This document shows, one piece after another, positions 36,032 through 44,766 of a stretch of DNA of 50,921 nt. Each line of letters begins with the position of its first letter. The first letter of the stretch is position 1. A program made the position numbers and the translations under genes. Origin of the DNA: a virus. Location of the stretch: IMG/VR virus record IMGVR_UViG_3300032241_001390, positions 1-50,921 of that record; one strand, given 5' to 3'. Under the pieces are notes generated by a model. The model made no database searches, was not told where the DNA came from, and worked only from the letters and a program-made list of their open reading frames with translations.

Positions 36032-37494
36032 TGTTCGCCTCGACGAATCATACCGATAAATTCTCTATGAGTATACATTGGTTCATTATTGTGTTTATTA
36101 TGTATAAAATTAAACACATGCTCGCCATATCTCTTAATTTCAGGATTCATCATATCCCACTCACGTTTAATTAAGTCTGTATCAAAGAAATCCAACCCGT
36201 ACAAAATCTGTGAAAAATTTCCAGCCTTAAACATAGTATACATAGTCTGGTAACTAAAATCATCGGTCATTGGAAGATTCTTTTTCCAACGTTGTAACAA
36301 TGTTTGTAAAGTGTCTGGCAATTCTATATTTGATACATCTTTCCAAAATGGTGTATTAGTTTTATCTGTAAGATAATGCAATATTACAAAATCTCTAATA
36401 TTAGTTAATATATCAGTTGCGGCTTTATTATACGTTTCTATAGTTTGCTCATCATAATTAGGCAATCTATGCATTAGTAAAAATATTTGTCGTATGCTAC
36501 TACCAATACTAGTAGCTTCTAAGGGCTCTACAAAACTAGCACTGAGTCCGCAAGCACAACAATTTTTAATCCATACACGATCTAAAGCACCTGGATCAAA
36601 ATCAATCTGTTTTCCTACTGTTATTTCTCTGCCTAAAAATTCTTCAACTTCTTGTTTGGCCTGCTCTGCTGTGATATAATCACTGTCAAAGATATAGCCG
36701 TTTCCGCTACGACCCCAAACTGGAATATTAAACATCCAACCATAATCCATTGCTTGGGCAGTTGTATACATTTTTAATTCTTCTTCTTCGGGTAAAGGAA
36801 AAACAATAGCCGATTTAACTTTTAACCATTGACTATAACTTTGCCATTTAGCACCCATTTTAGATATCAATACACGTCTCATGCCTGTGCAGTCGATATA
36901 AAAGTCTGAAGCATAGTGTCCGTTTTCACCGATAAGGTCTACAATTTCTCCTTGATCGTTAAACACTATATCTTTTATCTCATCATCTATTACATCTATA
37001 CCACGTGCTAGAGCAATATTAGTTAAAAAATCATTTAATTTTTGAGTATTAAAATGATATTGATTAAAAGGCGGCCATGTCTGCTGAGTATCTTTTACAA
37101 ATATCTTATTATCCCAGTTACCTGCCGGATTTAAAAATTGTTTAGGAAGATTTTCACCAATGACTTTATTGTATATGAATAACGATTCGCCGTTTTTCTT
37201 TTCAAGGTCAGGACTGGTACTGTGCATGTAGTCATCTTTACTCCAACCTTTAAACATAATACCGGCTTTAAATGTAGCATCGCAGGCTCGTATACATTCT
37301 TGATAGCTAACACCAATGTAGCTCATGAATTCGTTCCAATGTTCGGTACTGCCTTCTCCGACCCCAATGGTACCAATTTTAGTAGAACGAACTACTTCGA
37401 TTTTCATATGTGGGAATCGAATTTTTAAAATTAAAGCGGATACAAAGCCTGCTGTTCCACCGCCTACTACTGATATTTTTTCTAGTTTATTCAT
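36028..37494 (-). CDS. Flavin-dependent halogenase homologue H2
   Basis: A 488-residue tryptophan-halogenase-type flavoprotein. VVGGGTAGF (9-17) and GTIGVGEGST (41-50) bind flavin; K76 in ATFKAGIMFKGW aligns with catalytic Lys79 of PrnA. The W-x-W-x-I-P motif reads WMFNIP (second Trp is Phe), followed by GYIFDSDYITAEQA. The Glu motif is E326-A-T-S in place of E-S-T-G, so the Glu and the Thr are kept while Ser is Ala. It is transcribed alone as a single-gene minus unit, divergent from oxygenase F. Substrate and halide preference unknown; halogenation itself is inferred from family membership. Confidence 0.82.
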   Translation of the reverse strand: MNKLEKISVVGGGTAGFVSALILKIRFPHMKIEVVRSTKIGTIGVGEGSTEHWNEFMSYIGVSYQECIRACDATFKAGIMFKGWSKDDYMHSTSPDLEKKNGESLFIYNKVIGENLPKQFLNPAGNWDNKIFVKDTQQTWPPFNQYHFNTQKLNDFLTNIALARGIDVIDDEIKDIVFNDQGEIVDLIGENGHYASDFYIDCTGMRRVLISKMGAKWQSYSQWLKVKSAIVFPLPEEEELKMYTTAQAMDYGWMFNIPVWGRSGNGYIFDSDYITAEQAKQEVEEFLGREITVGKQIDFDPGALDRVWIKNCCACGLSASFVEPLEATSIGSSIRQIFLLMHRLPNYDEQTIETYNKAATDILTNIRDFVILHYLTDKTNTPFWKDVSNIELPDTLQTLLQRWKKNLPMTDDFSYQTMYTMFKAGNFSQILYGLDFFDTDLIKREWDMMNPEIKRYGEHVFNFIHNKHNNEPMYTHREFIGMIRRGEH

Positions 37495-37523
37495 GCGTTT
37501 GATCTGTGTTTATAAATATTGCC
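37495..37523. promoter_or_regulatory. Divergent promoter gap 2 with perfect late box
   Basis: Only 29 bases separate halogenase H2 (minus) and oxygenase F (plus). TATAAATA at 37511-37518 matches the T4 late consensus exactly on the plus strand; with T4 spacing, transcription starts at 37524, the A of the oxygenase ATG, so the mRNA would be leaderless. Because TTTATAAA is self-complementary, the minus strand carries the near match TATAAACA for the halogenase. Confidence 0.6.
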
Positions 37524-38141
37524 ATGAACGAAATCATTGAATCTCCAATGTTCCTGTCATCTTGTTTTATTACTTATGCTACGGACATTGACAACAAAAA
37601 AATTATACAAAGTATTGAAGAAATACAACGTACACAGCCTTCTAATCATCGAAGTAATTCGGGAGGATTCCAGTCTTTTACTATAAAACGACCCGAATAC
37701 GACAACGATGAAACAGCTAAATTGTTTGAAACTTTGATAATTCCCATGGCAAAACAAATTGCTAGAGATGTAAAATATCCAGATTCTATGGATAGAGTGT
37801 GTTATTGGTATAATGTAAATTACAAATACAGCTATAATACAATACATTCGCATCCTAACTCTTATTTGTCAGGCGTCTATTATATGCGAGTTCCAAAAGA
37901 TAGCGGAAAGTTAGTATTTAACAGGGCCGAAAACGAAATAGATCGTATGAGTTTTATACTAGATAAATGTGTAAAAGAAGGCCATCAAATTGATAATATT
38001 CGAGTAAACACTGAACACTGGGTGATACCTGAAGAAAGTAAATTAGTTATGTTTCCCGGACATTCTAATCATTATGTCGAGCAAAATTTGACTAATGAAG
38101 AAGATTCTAGAAGAATTTCGTTATCCTTTAACTTCTTCTAA
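37524..38141 (+). CDS. 2OG-Fe(II) oxygenase-like protein (2OG-FeII_Oxy_5 type) F
   Basis: About 205 residues. The ATG at 37524 is preferred over GTG 37506, because the latter lies upstream of and would read through the late promoter box. The core is W-Y-N-V-N-Y ... N-T-I-H108-S-H110-P-N-S-Y-L-S-G-V-Y-Y-M, SGKLVFN, then PEESKLVMFPGHSNH183 and R-R-I-S-L-S-F-N-F-F (R196/R197). Again H-x-H at the first site. No ribosome-binding site is seen, fitting leaderless initiation. The 3' end overlaps the convergent fusion gene by 21 bases. Confidence 0.7.
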   Translation: MNEIIESPMFLSSCFITYATDIDNKKIIQSIEEIQRTQPSNHRSNSGGFQSFTIKRPEYDNDETAKLFETLIIPMAKQIARDVKYPDSMDRVCYWYNVNYKYSYNTIHSHPNSYLSGVYYMRVPKDSGKLVFNRAENEIDRMSFILDKCVKEGHQIDNIRVNTEHWVIPEESKLVMFPGHSNHYVEQNLTNEEDSRRISLSFNFF

Positions 38142-39170
38142 TTTATTTTTATAGTCGATAACTTCTTGATCAGAAGCAAAATCTCTAAATTTTTCCTCAA
38201 GAACATTGGCATAAGCAATAGTAATTAATTCAATATCTTTACAAGCTGGATCTAATAGTTCCTTATCTCTGTCAGTTAGACTACAGAATCTATGAACTAC
38301 AGCTTCTGCTTTTTCGCCAATTACATTTTGTAATATTTCTCTGTCTTTAAAAAACCCTTCTATAAATTCGGTGCCGTAAGCAGAATGAAATAATCCAGCA
38401 AGACAAATATATAAAGGTTTATTTTGATTTTTTAATATTTTATATGTATTATAGCAATGATTAAAGAACGTACCTCCACTATGATTCATACCTTGTGTGT
38501 AATTTGCTAAAAAAGCAATAGCTTCTTTTTCAAAATCAGATATATCTACTTTATGATTAATAAATGTATCTGCTATAGGAAAATCTGCTCTGTAATTTTC
38601 ATGATACTTAGAAGAAAATTTCATTGTAAAAACAAATCTAAATTCTGGAGCAGTGAACGAAGGTTGTGAACTCTTGTGAGGGATTGTAGCTGAAAATAAT
38701 ACAATTCTACCAGGTATAAAAGCAGAACTATATACAAGTTCCCGAGAGTGCGGATCGGCAAAATGTGTTTCTCCCTCCCAGTGCTGTTCCCATTTACAAT
38801 TAAAATAATACAATAAAGATATATCTTCATGTACTGAACTATCTGTATGATAATGATATATGTCTTGAGCAGTTGATAGATTAATGTATACACGATGTAA
38901 TCTAAGATTCTTTTCAATAATTTCTTGTTTTATAGGATCAGTAGCAGGTCCTTCAAAAAAGTTTGACCATAATAGATCGTACACACTATAATCGCTTTTA
39001 AGACTTTTAAATTGCTCGGTTACAGGCACGGTATGTGCAGCAGTTCTGTCTAAAGTATATTTAGATCTACGAGCCATTTCGTACAAATGGCTCATATCAG
39101 AGTATGGAAATACGTCGTCGTAAATTTTAATAAATTTGCCGTCTTCTAACTCTATCTTTTTATATTTCAT
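38121..39170 (-). CDS. Fusion: 2OG-Fe(II) oxygenase plus HD-like DUF6817-type domain
   Basis: A 349-residue two-domain protein. Residues 1-190 are an oxygenase: H108-T-D110 in YHYHTDSSVHED, ISLLYYFNCKW, ETHFADPHSRE, distal H165 in ATIPHKSS and R178 in EFRFVF. Residues about 205-330 match what I recall of DUF6817, an HD-superfamily-like domain: HSGGTFFNHCYNTYKIL (H230, H238), then CLAGLFHSAYGTEFI (H262-S263), and GEKAEAVVHRFCSLTDRD. HD-like proteins bind metals and include phosphohydrolases and mixed-valent di-iron oxygenases; which applies is unknown. It overlaps the preceding oxygenase gene by four bases and is the last gene of the H4-H3 unit. Confidence 0.75.
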   Translation of the reverse strand: MKYKKIELEDGKFIKIYDDVFPYSDMSHLYEMARRSKYTLDRTAAHTVPVTEQFKSLKSDYSVYDLLWSNFFEGPATDPIKQEIIEKNLRLHRVYINLSTAQDIYHYHTDSSVHEDISLLYYFNCKWEQHWEGETHFADPHSRELVYSSAFIPGRIVLFSATIPHKSSQPSFTAPEFRFVFTMKFSSKYHENYRADFPIADTFINHKVDISDFEKEAIAFLANYTQGMNHSGGTFFNHCYNTYKILKNQNKPLYICLAGLFHSAYGTEFIEGFFKDREILQNVIGEKAEAVVHRFCSLTDRDKELLDPACKDIELITIAYANVLEEKFRDFASDQEVIDYKNKLEEVKG

Positions 39171-39817
39171 AATGTCTCAAAATCAAAATTAATTACTATT
39201 CTTGTGCTGTATTTTATAGGATAATTTCCAGCATGGTATCTGTGCCCATTAAAAAATAATCCCACACCTTTTTTCGGAGTAACACGCAACAATTCAGTTA
39301 ATGGTTCTTCGAATAACGGATTAAATGGACCTTGGGATGTTTCATACATTTTATCGAATAAAATTGTATCACCATCGCTATCATCTACATAATATACTAA
39401 TGTAGAGTACGGAGCAGACGTACTAAAATCTACGTGAGGTGCCGCGTACTTTGTATCATCGTGCGCTATACTAGGATGTGTATATCTTAATCGAATACGC
39501 ATCAATTTTCCTATTTTAATTCCAGTTTTTTCTGAAAAGAATTCTAATACCATCCTAAAAAAATCAAAATGTACTGATTTAGGTTCAGAGTCAAATGCTA
39601 AATGATATAGCCCTACATCATCTGTGATATTTTTATCAGGATATACTGGAGTTGTTCCCCTTGGAAATGCTAATGGATTACCTACTCTGTGAATAGTAAA
39701 CCAGGGAAAATAATTTTCTCCTTGTAATTTATCAATTATGCCGTCTTGAAAACTTTTAGGAATAACGTTTTCTATAATCAAAATCTCATCGGCGATATTA
39801 GATATTTTATAATCCAT
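39167..39817 (-). CDS. 2OG-Fe(II) oxygenase (prolyl-4-hydroxylase-like) I
   Basis: A 216-residue oxygenase with a full triad: H128-V-D130 in AAPHVDFSTSAPYSTLVYYV, DDSDGDTILFDK, H195 in GHRYHAGNYPIKYS and R206 in TRIVINFDF. It is the closest relative of oxygenase B (33622-34203), from which it differs in orientation and in an extended loop between the metal motifs. Overlaps of 11 bases with halogenase H3 upstream and 4 bases with the fusion downstream show translational coupling. Confidence 0.8.
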   Translation of the reverse strand: MDYKISNIADEILIIENVIPKSFQDGIIDKLQGENYFPWFTIHRVGNPLAFPRGTTPVYPDKNITDDVGLYHLAFDSEPKSVHFDFFRMVLEFFSEKTGIKIGKLMRIRLRYTHPSIAHDDTKYAAPHVDFSTSAPYSTLVYYVDDSDGDTILFDKMYETSQGPFNPLFEEPLTELLRVTPKKGVGLFFNGHRYHAGNYPIKYSTRIVINFDFETL

Positions 39818-41354
39818 TTTTTGCCCTAATATTTCTAAAATATTCTATAAATTCTTTATATGTAGCGTGTTGTTTACTTTCTCTAATAAACTGGTCTTGA
39901 CTATTATAATAAAACTGAGCGGCTATATTACTTAGCGGAGCATCTTCTCCGGGCACTATCATATTAATTTCTTGTTTTGCTATATCTTTATCTATATGGC
40001 CAATACCATTTAACACCCAGGACCATAATGACCATCCGGTGCCTCCCCAGTAATCAGGAAAATCTCGTAATGTAGGAATTCTCGATTTAAGCATTTCTAA
40101 TCGATCAGCAACATAATCAGTCTTAGTTACACCAGTGCCAATATATCTCCAAAATTCACTATCATCTCTTCCACCCATATAGTGTGCGTTTACAAAATTC
40201 ATGAATTCATCGTGTGTATACGCACATCTTGCGTTGTAAGTATTCATGCTTCCCGTGTTTACTGTTTGATCCATTGTAGGTTTTAAATATTCGAATACAA
40301 AGTTTTTAAGAGTTACAATAGTACCATGAATACTAGTAGCTTCTAACGGCTCGATAAATGACGCAGACAGCCCGATAGCAAGGCAGTTATTAACCCATTG
40401 TTTTTCCTGTCTTCCTGATTCAAACTTAATAAGTTTAACTGGTTCTATCTCACACCCTAATGTTTGTTCTATCTCAGCATGAGCTTGATCAGGAGTTGTA
40501 AAACTATCACAAAATACATATCCACACCCGAGCCTATCCATCAAAGGAATTTGCCACATCCAACCGCATTTTTGTGCCCAAGCATGAGTCCAAGGAGCAG
40601 GAGTTTCACCTTCTTTGTATTTTAATAAAAATGGCATTCCTGTATTAATAGGAAGATGCTTCCTGTAACTAACCCAACTGTTAGGCATCTTACTCATTAA
40701 TAATCTAGAAAGCCCTGTACAGTCAATAAAAAAATCGCCTTCTACGTTAGTGCCATCGGTTAATGTTACACTTTTAATGAACCCATTTTCGCCAACATTT
40801 ACATTAGTAATTTTATTGTCTATATGTTTAACATACGGGCTCTTGAGACATATTTTTTTAAAATATTTTCCAACTAAGTGAGCATCTACGTGCATGGCGT
40901 GACGAATATCTTCAAATTTTCCCTTGTTTAAATCAAAGTTAGAAAGCCCGTTATTAATCCAATAGCCTAATCTAGAAAGTTTAATAAGATCTTTATCTGA
41001 CAAATTGTTTACACCCCATGAAAACAAAGCATCGGGTGTACTAGTAGCAGTAGCAGTACCGTCCAAAGGAGCAATATAAGATTGATTTATATCCTTAGTC
41101 CAACCTGTATGTTTAATGGCGTATTTTAATGTAGCACCAGTTTCTGCTATGAACTCTTCATGATCACAACCGAAATCCCACAGATGATTTGTTAATATGT
41201 CGGTGAATACTCCTGTAGTACTTTCTCCTACACCTACTACTGGAATTTCGGAAGTTTCAATAACCGTTACATTGTGTTCGCCGGGTCTGTATTTGCTAAC
41301 AAACAAAGATGCTAGCCAACCTGCTGTGCCTCCTCCGACAATTACTATGTTCAT
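39807..41354 (-). CDS. Flavin-dependent halogenase homologue H3
   Basis: A 515-residue halogenase-type flavoprotein. IVGGGTAGW (5-13) and VGVGESTTG (40-48) are the flavin motifs; K77 in ATLKYAIKHTGW aligns with catalytic Lys79 of PrnA. The W-x-W-x-I-P motif is intact (GWMWQIP) and is followed by GCGYVFCDSFTTPDQA. The catalytic Glu motif is E338-A-T-S. It overlaps the upstream halogenase H4 by four bases (ATGA), so two full-length halogenases are translated in tandem from one mRNA, possibly with different regioselectivity or as a heteromer. Substrate unknown. Confidence 0.84.
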   Translation of the reverse strand: MNIVIVGGGTAGWLASLFVSKYRPGEHNVTVIETSEIPVVGVGESTTGVFTDILTNHLWDFGCDHEEFIAETGATLKYAIKHTGWTKDINQSYIAPLDGTATATSTPDALFSWGVNNLSDKDLIKLSRLGYWINNGLSNFDLNKGKFEDIRHAMHVDAHLVGKYFKKICLKSPYVKHIDNKITNVNVGENGFIKSVTLTDGTNVEGDFFIDCTGLSRLLMSKMPNSWVSYRKHLPINTGMPFLLKYKEGETPAPWTHAWAQKCGWMWQIPLMDRLGCGYVFCDSFTTPDQAHAEIEQTLGCEIEPVKLIKFESGRQEKQWVNNCLAIGLSASFIEPLEATSIHGTIVTLKNFVFEYLKPTMDQTVNTGSMNTYNARCAYTHDEFMNFVNAHYMGGRDDSEFWRYIGTGVTKTDYVADRLEMLKSRIPTLRDFPDYWGGTGWSLWSWVLNGIGHIDKDIAKQEINMIVPGEDAPLSNIAAQFYYNSQDQFIRESKQHATYKEFIEYFRNIRAKNGL

Positions 41355-42898
41355 ACAGTTTCCTTATAAATGTTTTTTGCTAAGAATTCATACATAGTAG
41401 GAGCATCTTTAGCCAATTCTTTCCAAGACAATTTATTGTTATTAGGAATTAAAAATTCTTTGTAATCTCTAGCACCGGGATTATACGCTCTGAGAGTAAT
41501 TATGTCGCAGGGATTATAGCCCATGCCAGCTCCGATACAATTCATTCCGCCAAACGTATCTGGCATAGCAAAATCATTATATCTTGCTATGGCATTTTTT
41601 TTGAATTCGTCTACTAAACTTGTTTGAAAAGTAGGTAATGTTTCTGAATAGCATCTTCTAAGATTAGCTCTCCAGTATTCTGTATCGTCACGAACGCTCA
41701 GTGCGTAGTGCATAGCAACGAATTCTGTGAATTCTCTAAAATTCTTTTTACAAGCAAGATTAAACGAGTCTATTTCAAATCGGCCAACACGTTCTCTCGA
41801 TAGTGCTCTTACGATATGTGTTAAAAACCTATGAACGGTATACAAACCATTAGATTCTAGGGGTTCAATGAACCCTGCGCTAAGGCCTATTGCACATACG
41901 TTCTTCACCCAAATGCGCTCGTGCATTCCTATACGCATTGTAATGTCTTTAAATTCTAAGTTAGAAGTATCAAAACCTTTACTATTCAAATGATCAACAA
42001 ATTCTTGTTTAGCATCTGCTGGAGTAGTATACTTGTCACTATACACATACCCTGTACCAATTCGGCTCCATAGAGGTATATTCCATACCCAACCATTTCC
42101 CAGTGCTGTACAATTTGTAAACGGCTCTACTTGATTTGGTTTATCTGTATACTGTACCTTTGTCGCCCACGCACGGTTATTAGGCAGTATGTCTGAAAAA
42201 CTGTTAAACGGCTCTTTAATAGTCTTGTCTAACAACAAACTCTTAAACCCAGTACAATCGATATACAGATCACCAGTTACAGTAGTACCATTTTCTAATA
42301 AAAGATCAGTCACTCCATTTTCGTCAGAGTTAATGTTTACAACATTAGATTGTATAAAATTAAAATTATCTTCTTCACAAAATTTTCTAAGCCATATAGC
42401 AAACTTTGCCGCATCGAAGTGAAATGCAACATGGTGTAGCGTTGTTTCGGGCAATTTTTTAATAGTTTCTTTACAGAACTTGTTATCGTTAACTAATGCC
42501 ATTAAAGGATAATATTCTTCAGCAAATTCGCTATTAGGAGTTTCTGGCATCAGAGCCTTTTTAACGTGCCAGTCGTTCATTCCGACTTTAGTACCTTTTA
42601 GATATGGTACTCCAAAAGGATAATGGAATCCTCCATCACCATTTTTATAAAAATTTTCAAACCTAATACTTAGTTTATAGGTAGAATCACACGCTTCCAT
42701 GAAGTCTGTATCTTTAATGCCCAATAATGTTAACCAATCTTGTATTCCACCGATCGTACTTTCTCCCACTCCTACGGTAGGAACGTCAGGGCTTTCGATT
42801 AGTGTAACTTTTTTGTAAGGAAACAAGTGTACAAAAGTTGCGGCGCTCATCCATCCCGCACTTCCGCCTCCTACTATAACAATATTATCGATTTTCAT
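41351..42898 (-). CDS. Flavin-dependent halogenase homologue H4
   Basis: A 515-residue halogenase-type flavoprotein, first gene of the minus-strand unit H4-H3-oxygenase I-fusion. IVGGGSAGW (8-16), VGVGESTIGG (42-51) and K75 in STYKLSIRFENF fit the PrnA-type scaffold. GWVWNIP is an intact W-x-W-x-I-P motif, followed by TGYVYSDKYTTPADA. The Glu motif is E348-S-N-G: Glu and Ser kept, Thr changed to Asn. An AGGA site precedes the ATG on the minus strand. It shares its length with H3 but differs clearly in sequence, so the pair is an old duplication or two separate acquisitions. Confidence 0.84.
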   Translation of the reverse strand: MKIDNIVIVGGGSAGWMSAATFVHLFPYKKVTLIESPDVPTVGVGESTIGGIQDWLTLLGIKDTDFMEACDSTYKLSIRFENFYKNGDGGFHYPFGVPYLKGTKVGMNDWHVKKALMPETPNSEFAEEYYPLMALVNDNKFCKETIKKLPETTLHHVAFHFDAAKFAIWLRKFCEEDNFNFIQSNVVNINSDENGVTDLLLENGTTVTGDLYIDCTGFKSLLLDKTIKEPFNSFSDILPNNRAWATKVQYTDKPNQVEPFTNCTALGNGWVWNIPLWSRIGTGYVYSDKYTTPADAKQEFVDHLNSKGFDTSNLEFKDITMRIGMHERIWVKNVCAIGLSAGFIEPLESNGLYTVHRFLTHIVRALSRERVGRFEIDSFNLACKKNFREFTEFVAMHYALSVRDDTEYWRANLRRCYSETLPTFQTSLVDEFKKNAIARYNDFAMPDTFGGMNCIGAGMGYNPCDIITLRAYNPGARDYKEFLIPNNNKLSWKELAKDAPTMYEFLAKNIYKETV

Positions 42899-42946
42899 TT
42901 ATTAGTCCTGTGCTTGTTGCAAATGTTAAATATTTAACTAAAAAAT
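42899..42946. promoter_or_regulatory. Divergent promoter gap 3 with palindrome
   Basis: Forty-eight bases separate halogenase H4 (minus) from oxygenase J (plus). The perfect 14-bp palindrome GTTAAATATTTAAC (42925-42938) puts a GTTAAATA element, two mismatches from TATAAATA, on each strand, so it could be a symmetric late promoter or an operator. Confidence 0.4.
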
Positions 42947-43540
42947 ATGACCACAGAAAATAATTCATTCATCGAACTAGGGTATCTTGAAAATCCGGCT
43001 ATTTGTGATCTTTTGATTAATTTACACAAACAAAGTGATAGCAAAGGTCCGCCTTATTTTGTTGCTAATGGAGTTAACGTAAAATGCGATCCTTCCAAAA
43101 AAGATTCTACAGATTTTACAGTTTACAACCATAATGAATATGAAGAAATTAAAGTTTATATAGAACAATTGCAAGTTTTGGTAGAAAAATATATCGAAAA
43201 ATACAAATATTGTAACAGCGGTAATCCGTGGGCTATTATAGAACCTATTAATATACAACACTACGCTCCTGGACAAGGATATCATGCTTGGCATTATGAA
43301 AGAACTACTAATGACTTGCCATACGCTACAAGACATTTAGTTTTTATGACATATCTTAATGATGTTACAGATGCTGGAGAAACTGAATGGTTTTATCAGA
43401 ACTTAAAAATTCAACCAAGGAAAGGCTTAACTGTGCTATGGCCGGTTGACTGGACGCACACTCACCGAGGTGTAACTTCACCTACACAAGAAAAATACAT
43501 CATAACAGGATGGTTTAATTACATGGATAACACAAAATGA
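42947..43540 (+). CDS. 2OG-Fe(II) oxygenase J
   Basis: A 197-residue oxygenase. The metal motif is H116-Y-E118 in GYHAWHYERT (H-x-E variant), followed by RHLVFMTYLNDVTDAGETEW, the usual P4H-type strands. The distal His is H171 or H173 in DWTHTHRGV, and K183 in QEKYIITGWFNY stands where Arg usually binds 2-oxoglutarate; Lys occurs there in some families. It begins the second plus-strand unit and overlaps the short halogenase H5 by four bases, an intimate oxygenase-halogenase coupling. Target unknown. Confidence 0.78.
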   Translation: MTTENNSFIELGYLENPAICDLLINLHKQSDSKGPPYFVANGVNVKCDPSKKDSTDFTVYNHNEYEEIKVYIEQLQVLVEKYIEKYKYCNSGNPWAIIEPINIQHYAPGQGYHAWHYERTTNDLPYATRHLVFMTYLNDVTDAGETEWFYQNLKIQPRKGLTVLWPVDWTHTHRGVTSPTQEKYIITGWFNYMDNTK

Positions 43541-44727
43541 AAAAAGTAGCAGTAATCGGAACTGGAACAAACGGCATAACTTCTTTAGCGCATTTACTTG
43601 CGTGGCTGCCACCAGATGAATGGCAGGTAGTATCTATATACGATCCAAAAATTCCTATGTTAGGCATAGGAGAAACAGCAACATCATCTGTTCCCCAGGC
43701 ATTGTTCTACGGTGCCGGCCTAAACTTCTTTACAGATACAGACGAACTGGACGTTACAATTAAACAAGGGACAAAGTACACTAATTGGCGAGATAAAGAA
43801 CACATGGCTGTGTTCCCAGTTCCTAATTATGGAATACATTTTAATAATTTTAAATTAAAAGATGTATGTTTTCCTAGATTTAAAAAGAAATGGGGCAATA
43901 AGTTTGTATCTATAGAAGGAACGTTATCGGATATTCAAAATTTGCCCGATAAAGTTACTTGTAAAGTCGATGATGTTGAATATGAATTTGATTATATTGT
44001 AGATTGCGGCGGCTACCCTACTAACTATGACGAGGATTATATAACTGTTGATACTATCCCTGTCAATCATGCCTTGATTAATATGGTTCAAACTCCAGGA
44101 GATTGGAACTATACACATCACTGGGCACATCCTAATGGTTGGATGTTTGGTATTCCTTTAAAAACACGTCAAGGATGGGGATACTTGTACAATGATAAAA
44201 TTACTTCTAAAGAAGAAGCAATAAAAAACTTTAGTGAAATTAGAGGCATACCAGCAGATAAACTAATCACCAATGAATTTGCCTTTAAAAATTATAAAGC
44301 TAAGAAATTTATTGATAACAGAATTGTTAAAAACGGTAACAAAGCATTATTCTTTGAACCAATCGAAGCGTTAGCTGGCTGGTTTTATGATCAGATATTA
44401 AGAACATGGTTTGATTATGCTGTAATTAATAAGTTTACAGAAGAGCAAGCTAATGCCAACTTACACGATTTTGCGGTAGATCATGAACTAGCAATATGCT
44501 ACATTTATCACGGAGGTTCTACATTTGATTCTGAATTTTGGAAAACCACTGTAGAAAAATGTAGTAAAAAACTAGCAACTAGCGATAAGTGGAAATTTAA
44601 TTTAGAAGTATTAAAAAAAGTTAAGCCTGAATTGTACGCAAGTGCGCCGGCAATATACCCGTTTCCATATGCAGTTTGGAACCACTTTGACGAAGGGTTA
44701 GGTTACAATTATTTTTCGACCAAGTGA
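43537..44727 (+). CDS. Short flavin-dependent halogenase homologue H5
   Basis: A 396-residue protein, about 100 residues shorter than H1-H4. The flavin motif is V-I-G-T-G-T-N-G (6-13), with a single rather than triple Gly start; LGIGETAT (42-49) is the second motif. K76 in TIKQGTKYTNW aligns with PrnA Lys79. W-x-W-x-I-P reads WMFGIP. The Glu motif is E277-A-L-A, so both halide-contacting Ser and Thr are absent. Phage halogenases of this family are known (VirX1 of a marine cyanophage was reported to iodinate varied substrates), but whether this short form is active cannot be judged here. The C-terminal substrate-binding region is reduced. Confidence 0.72.
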   Translation: MKKVAVIGTGTNGITSLAHLLAWLPPDEWQVVSIYDPKIPMLGIGETATSSVPQALFYGAGLNFFTDTDELDVTIKQGTKYTNWRDKEHMAVFPVPNYGIHFNNFKLKDVCFPRFKKKWGNKFVSIEGTLSDIQNLPDKVTCKVDDVEYEFDYIVDCGGYPTNYDEDYITVDTIPVNHALINMVQTPGDWNYTHHWAHPNGWMFGIPLKTRQGWGYLYNDKITSKEEAIKNFSEIRGIPADKLITNEFAFKNYKAKKFIDNRIVKNGNKALFFEPIEALAGWFYDQILRTWFDYAVINKFTEEQANANLHDFAVDHELAICYIYHGGSTFDSEFWKTTVEKCSKKLATSDKWKFNLEVLKKVKPELYASAPAIYPFPYAVWNHFDEGLGYNYFSTK

Positions 44728-44766
44728 AAAATTGAATAAGTATAGTTATATTTTTAGGAGTGCCCA

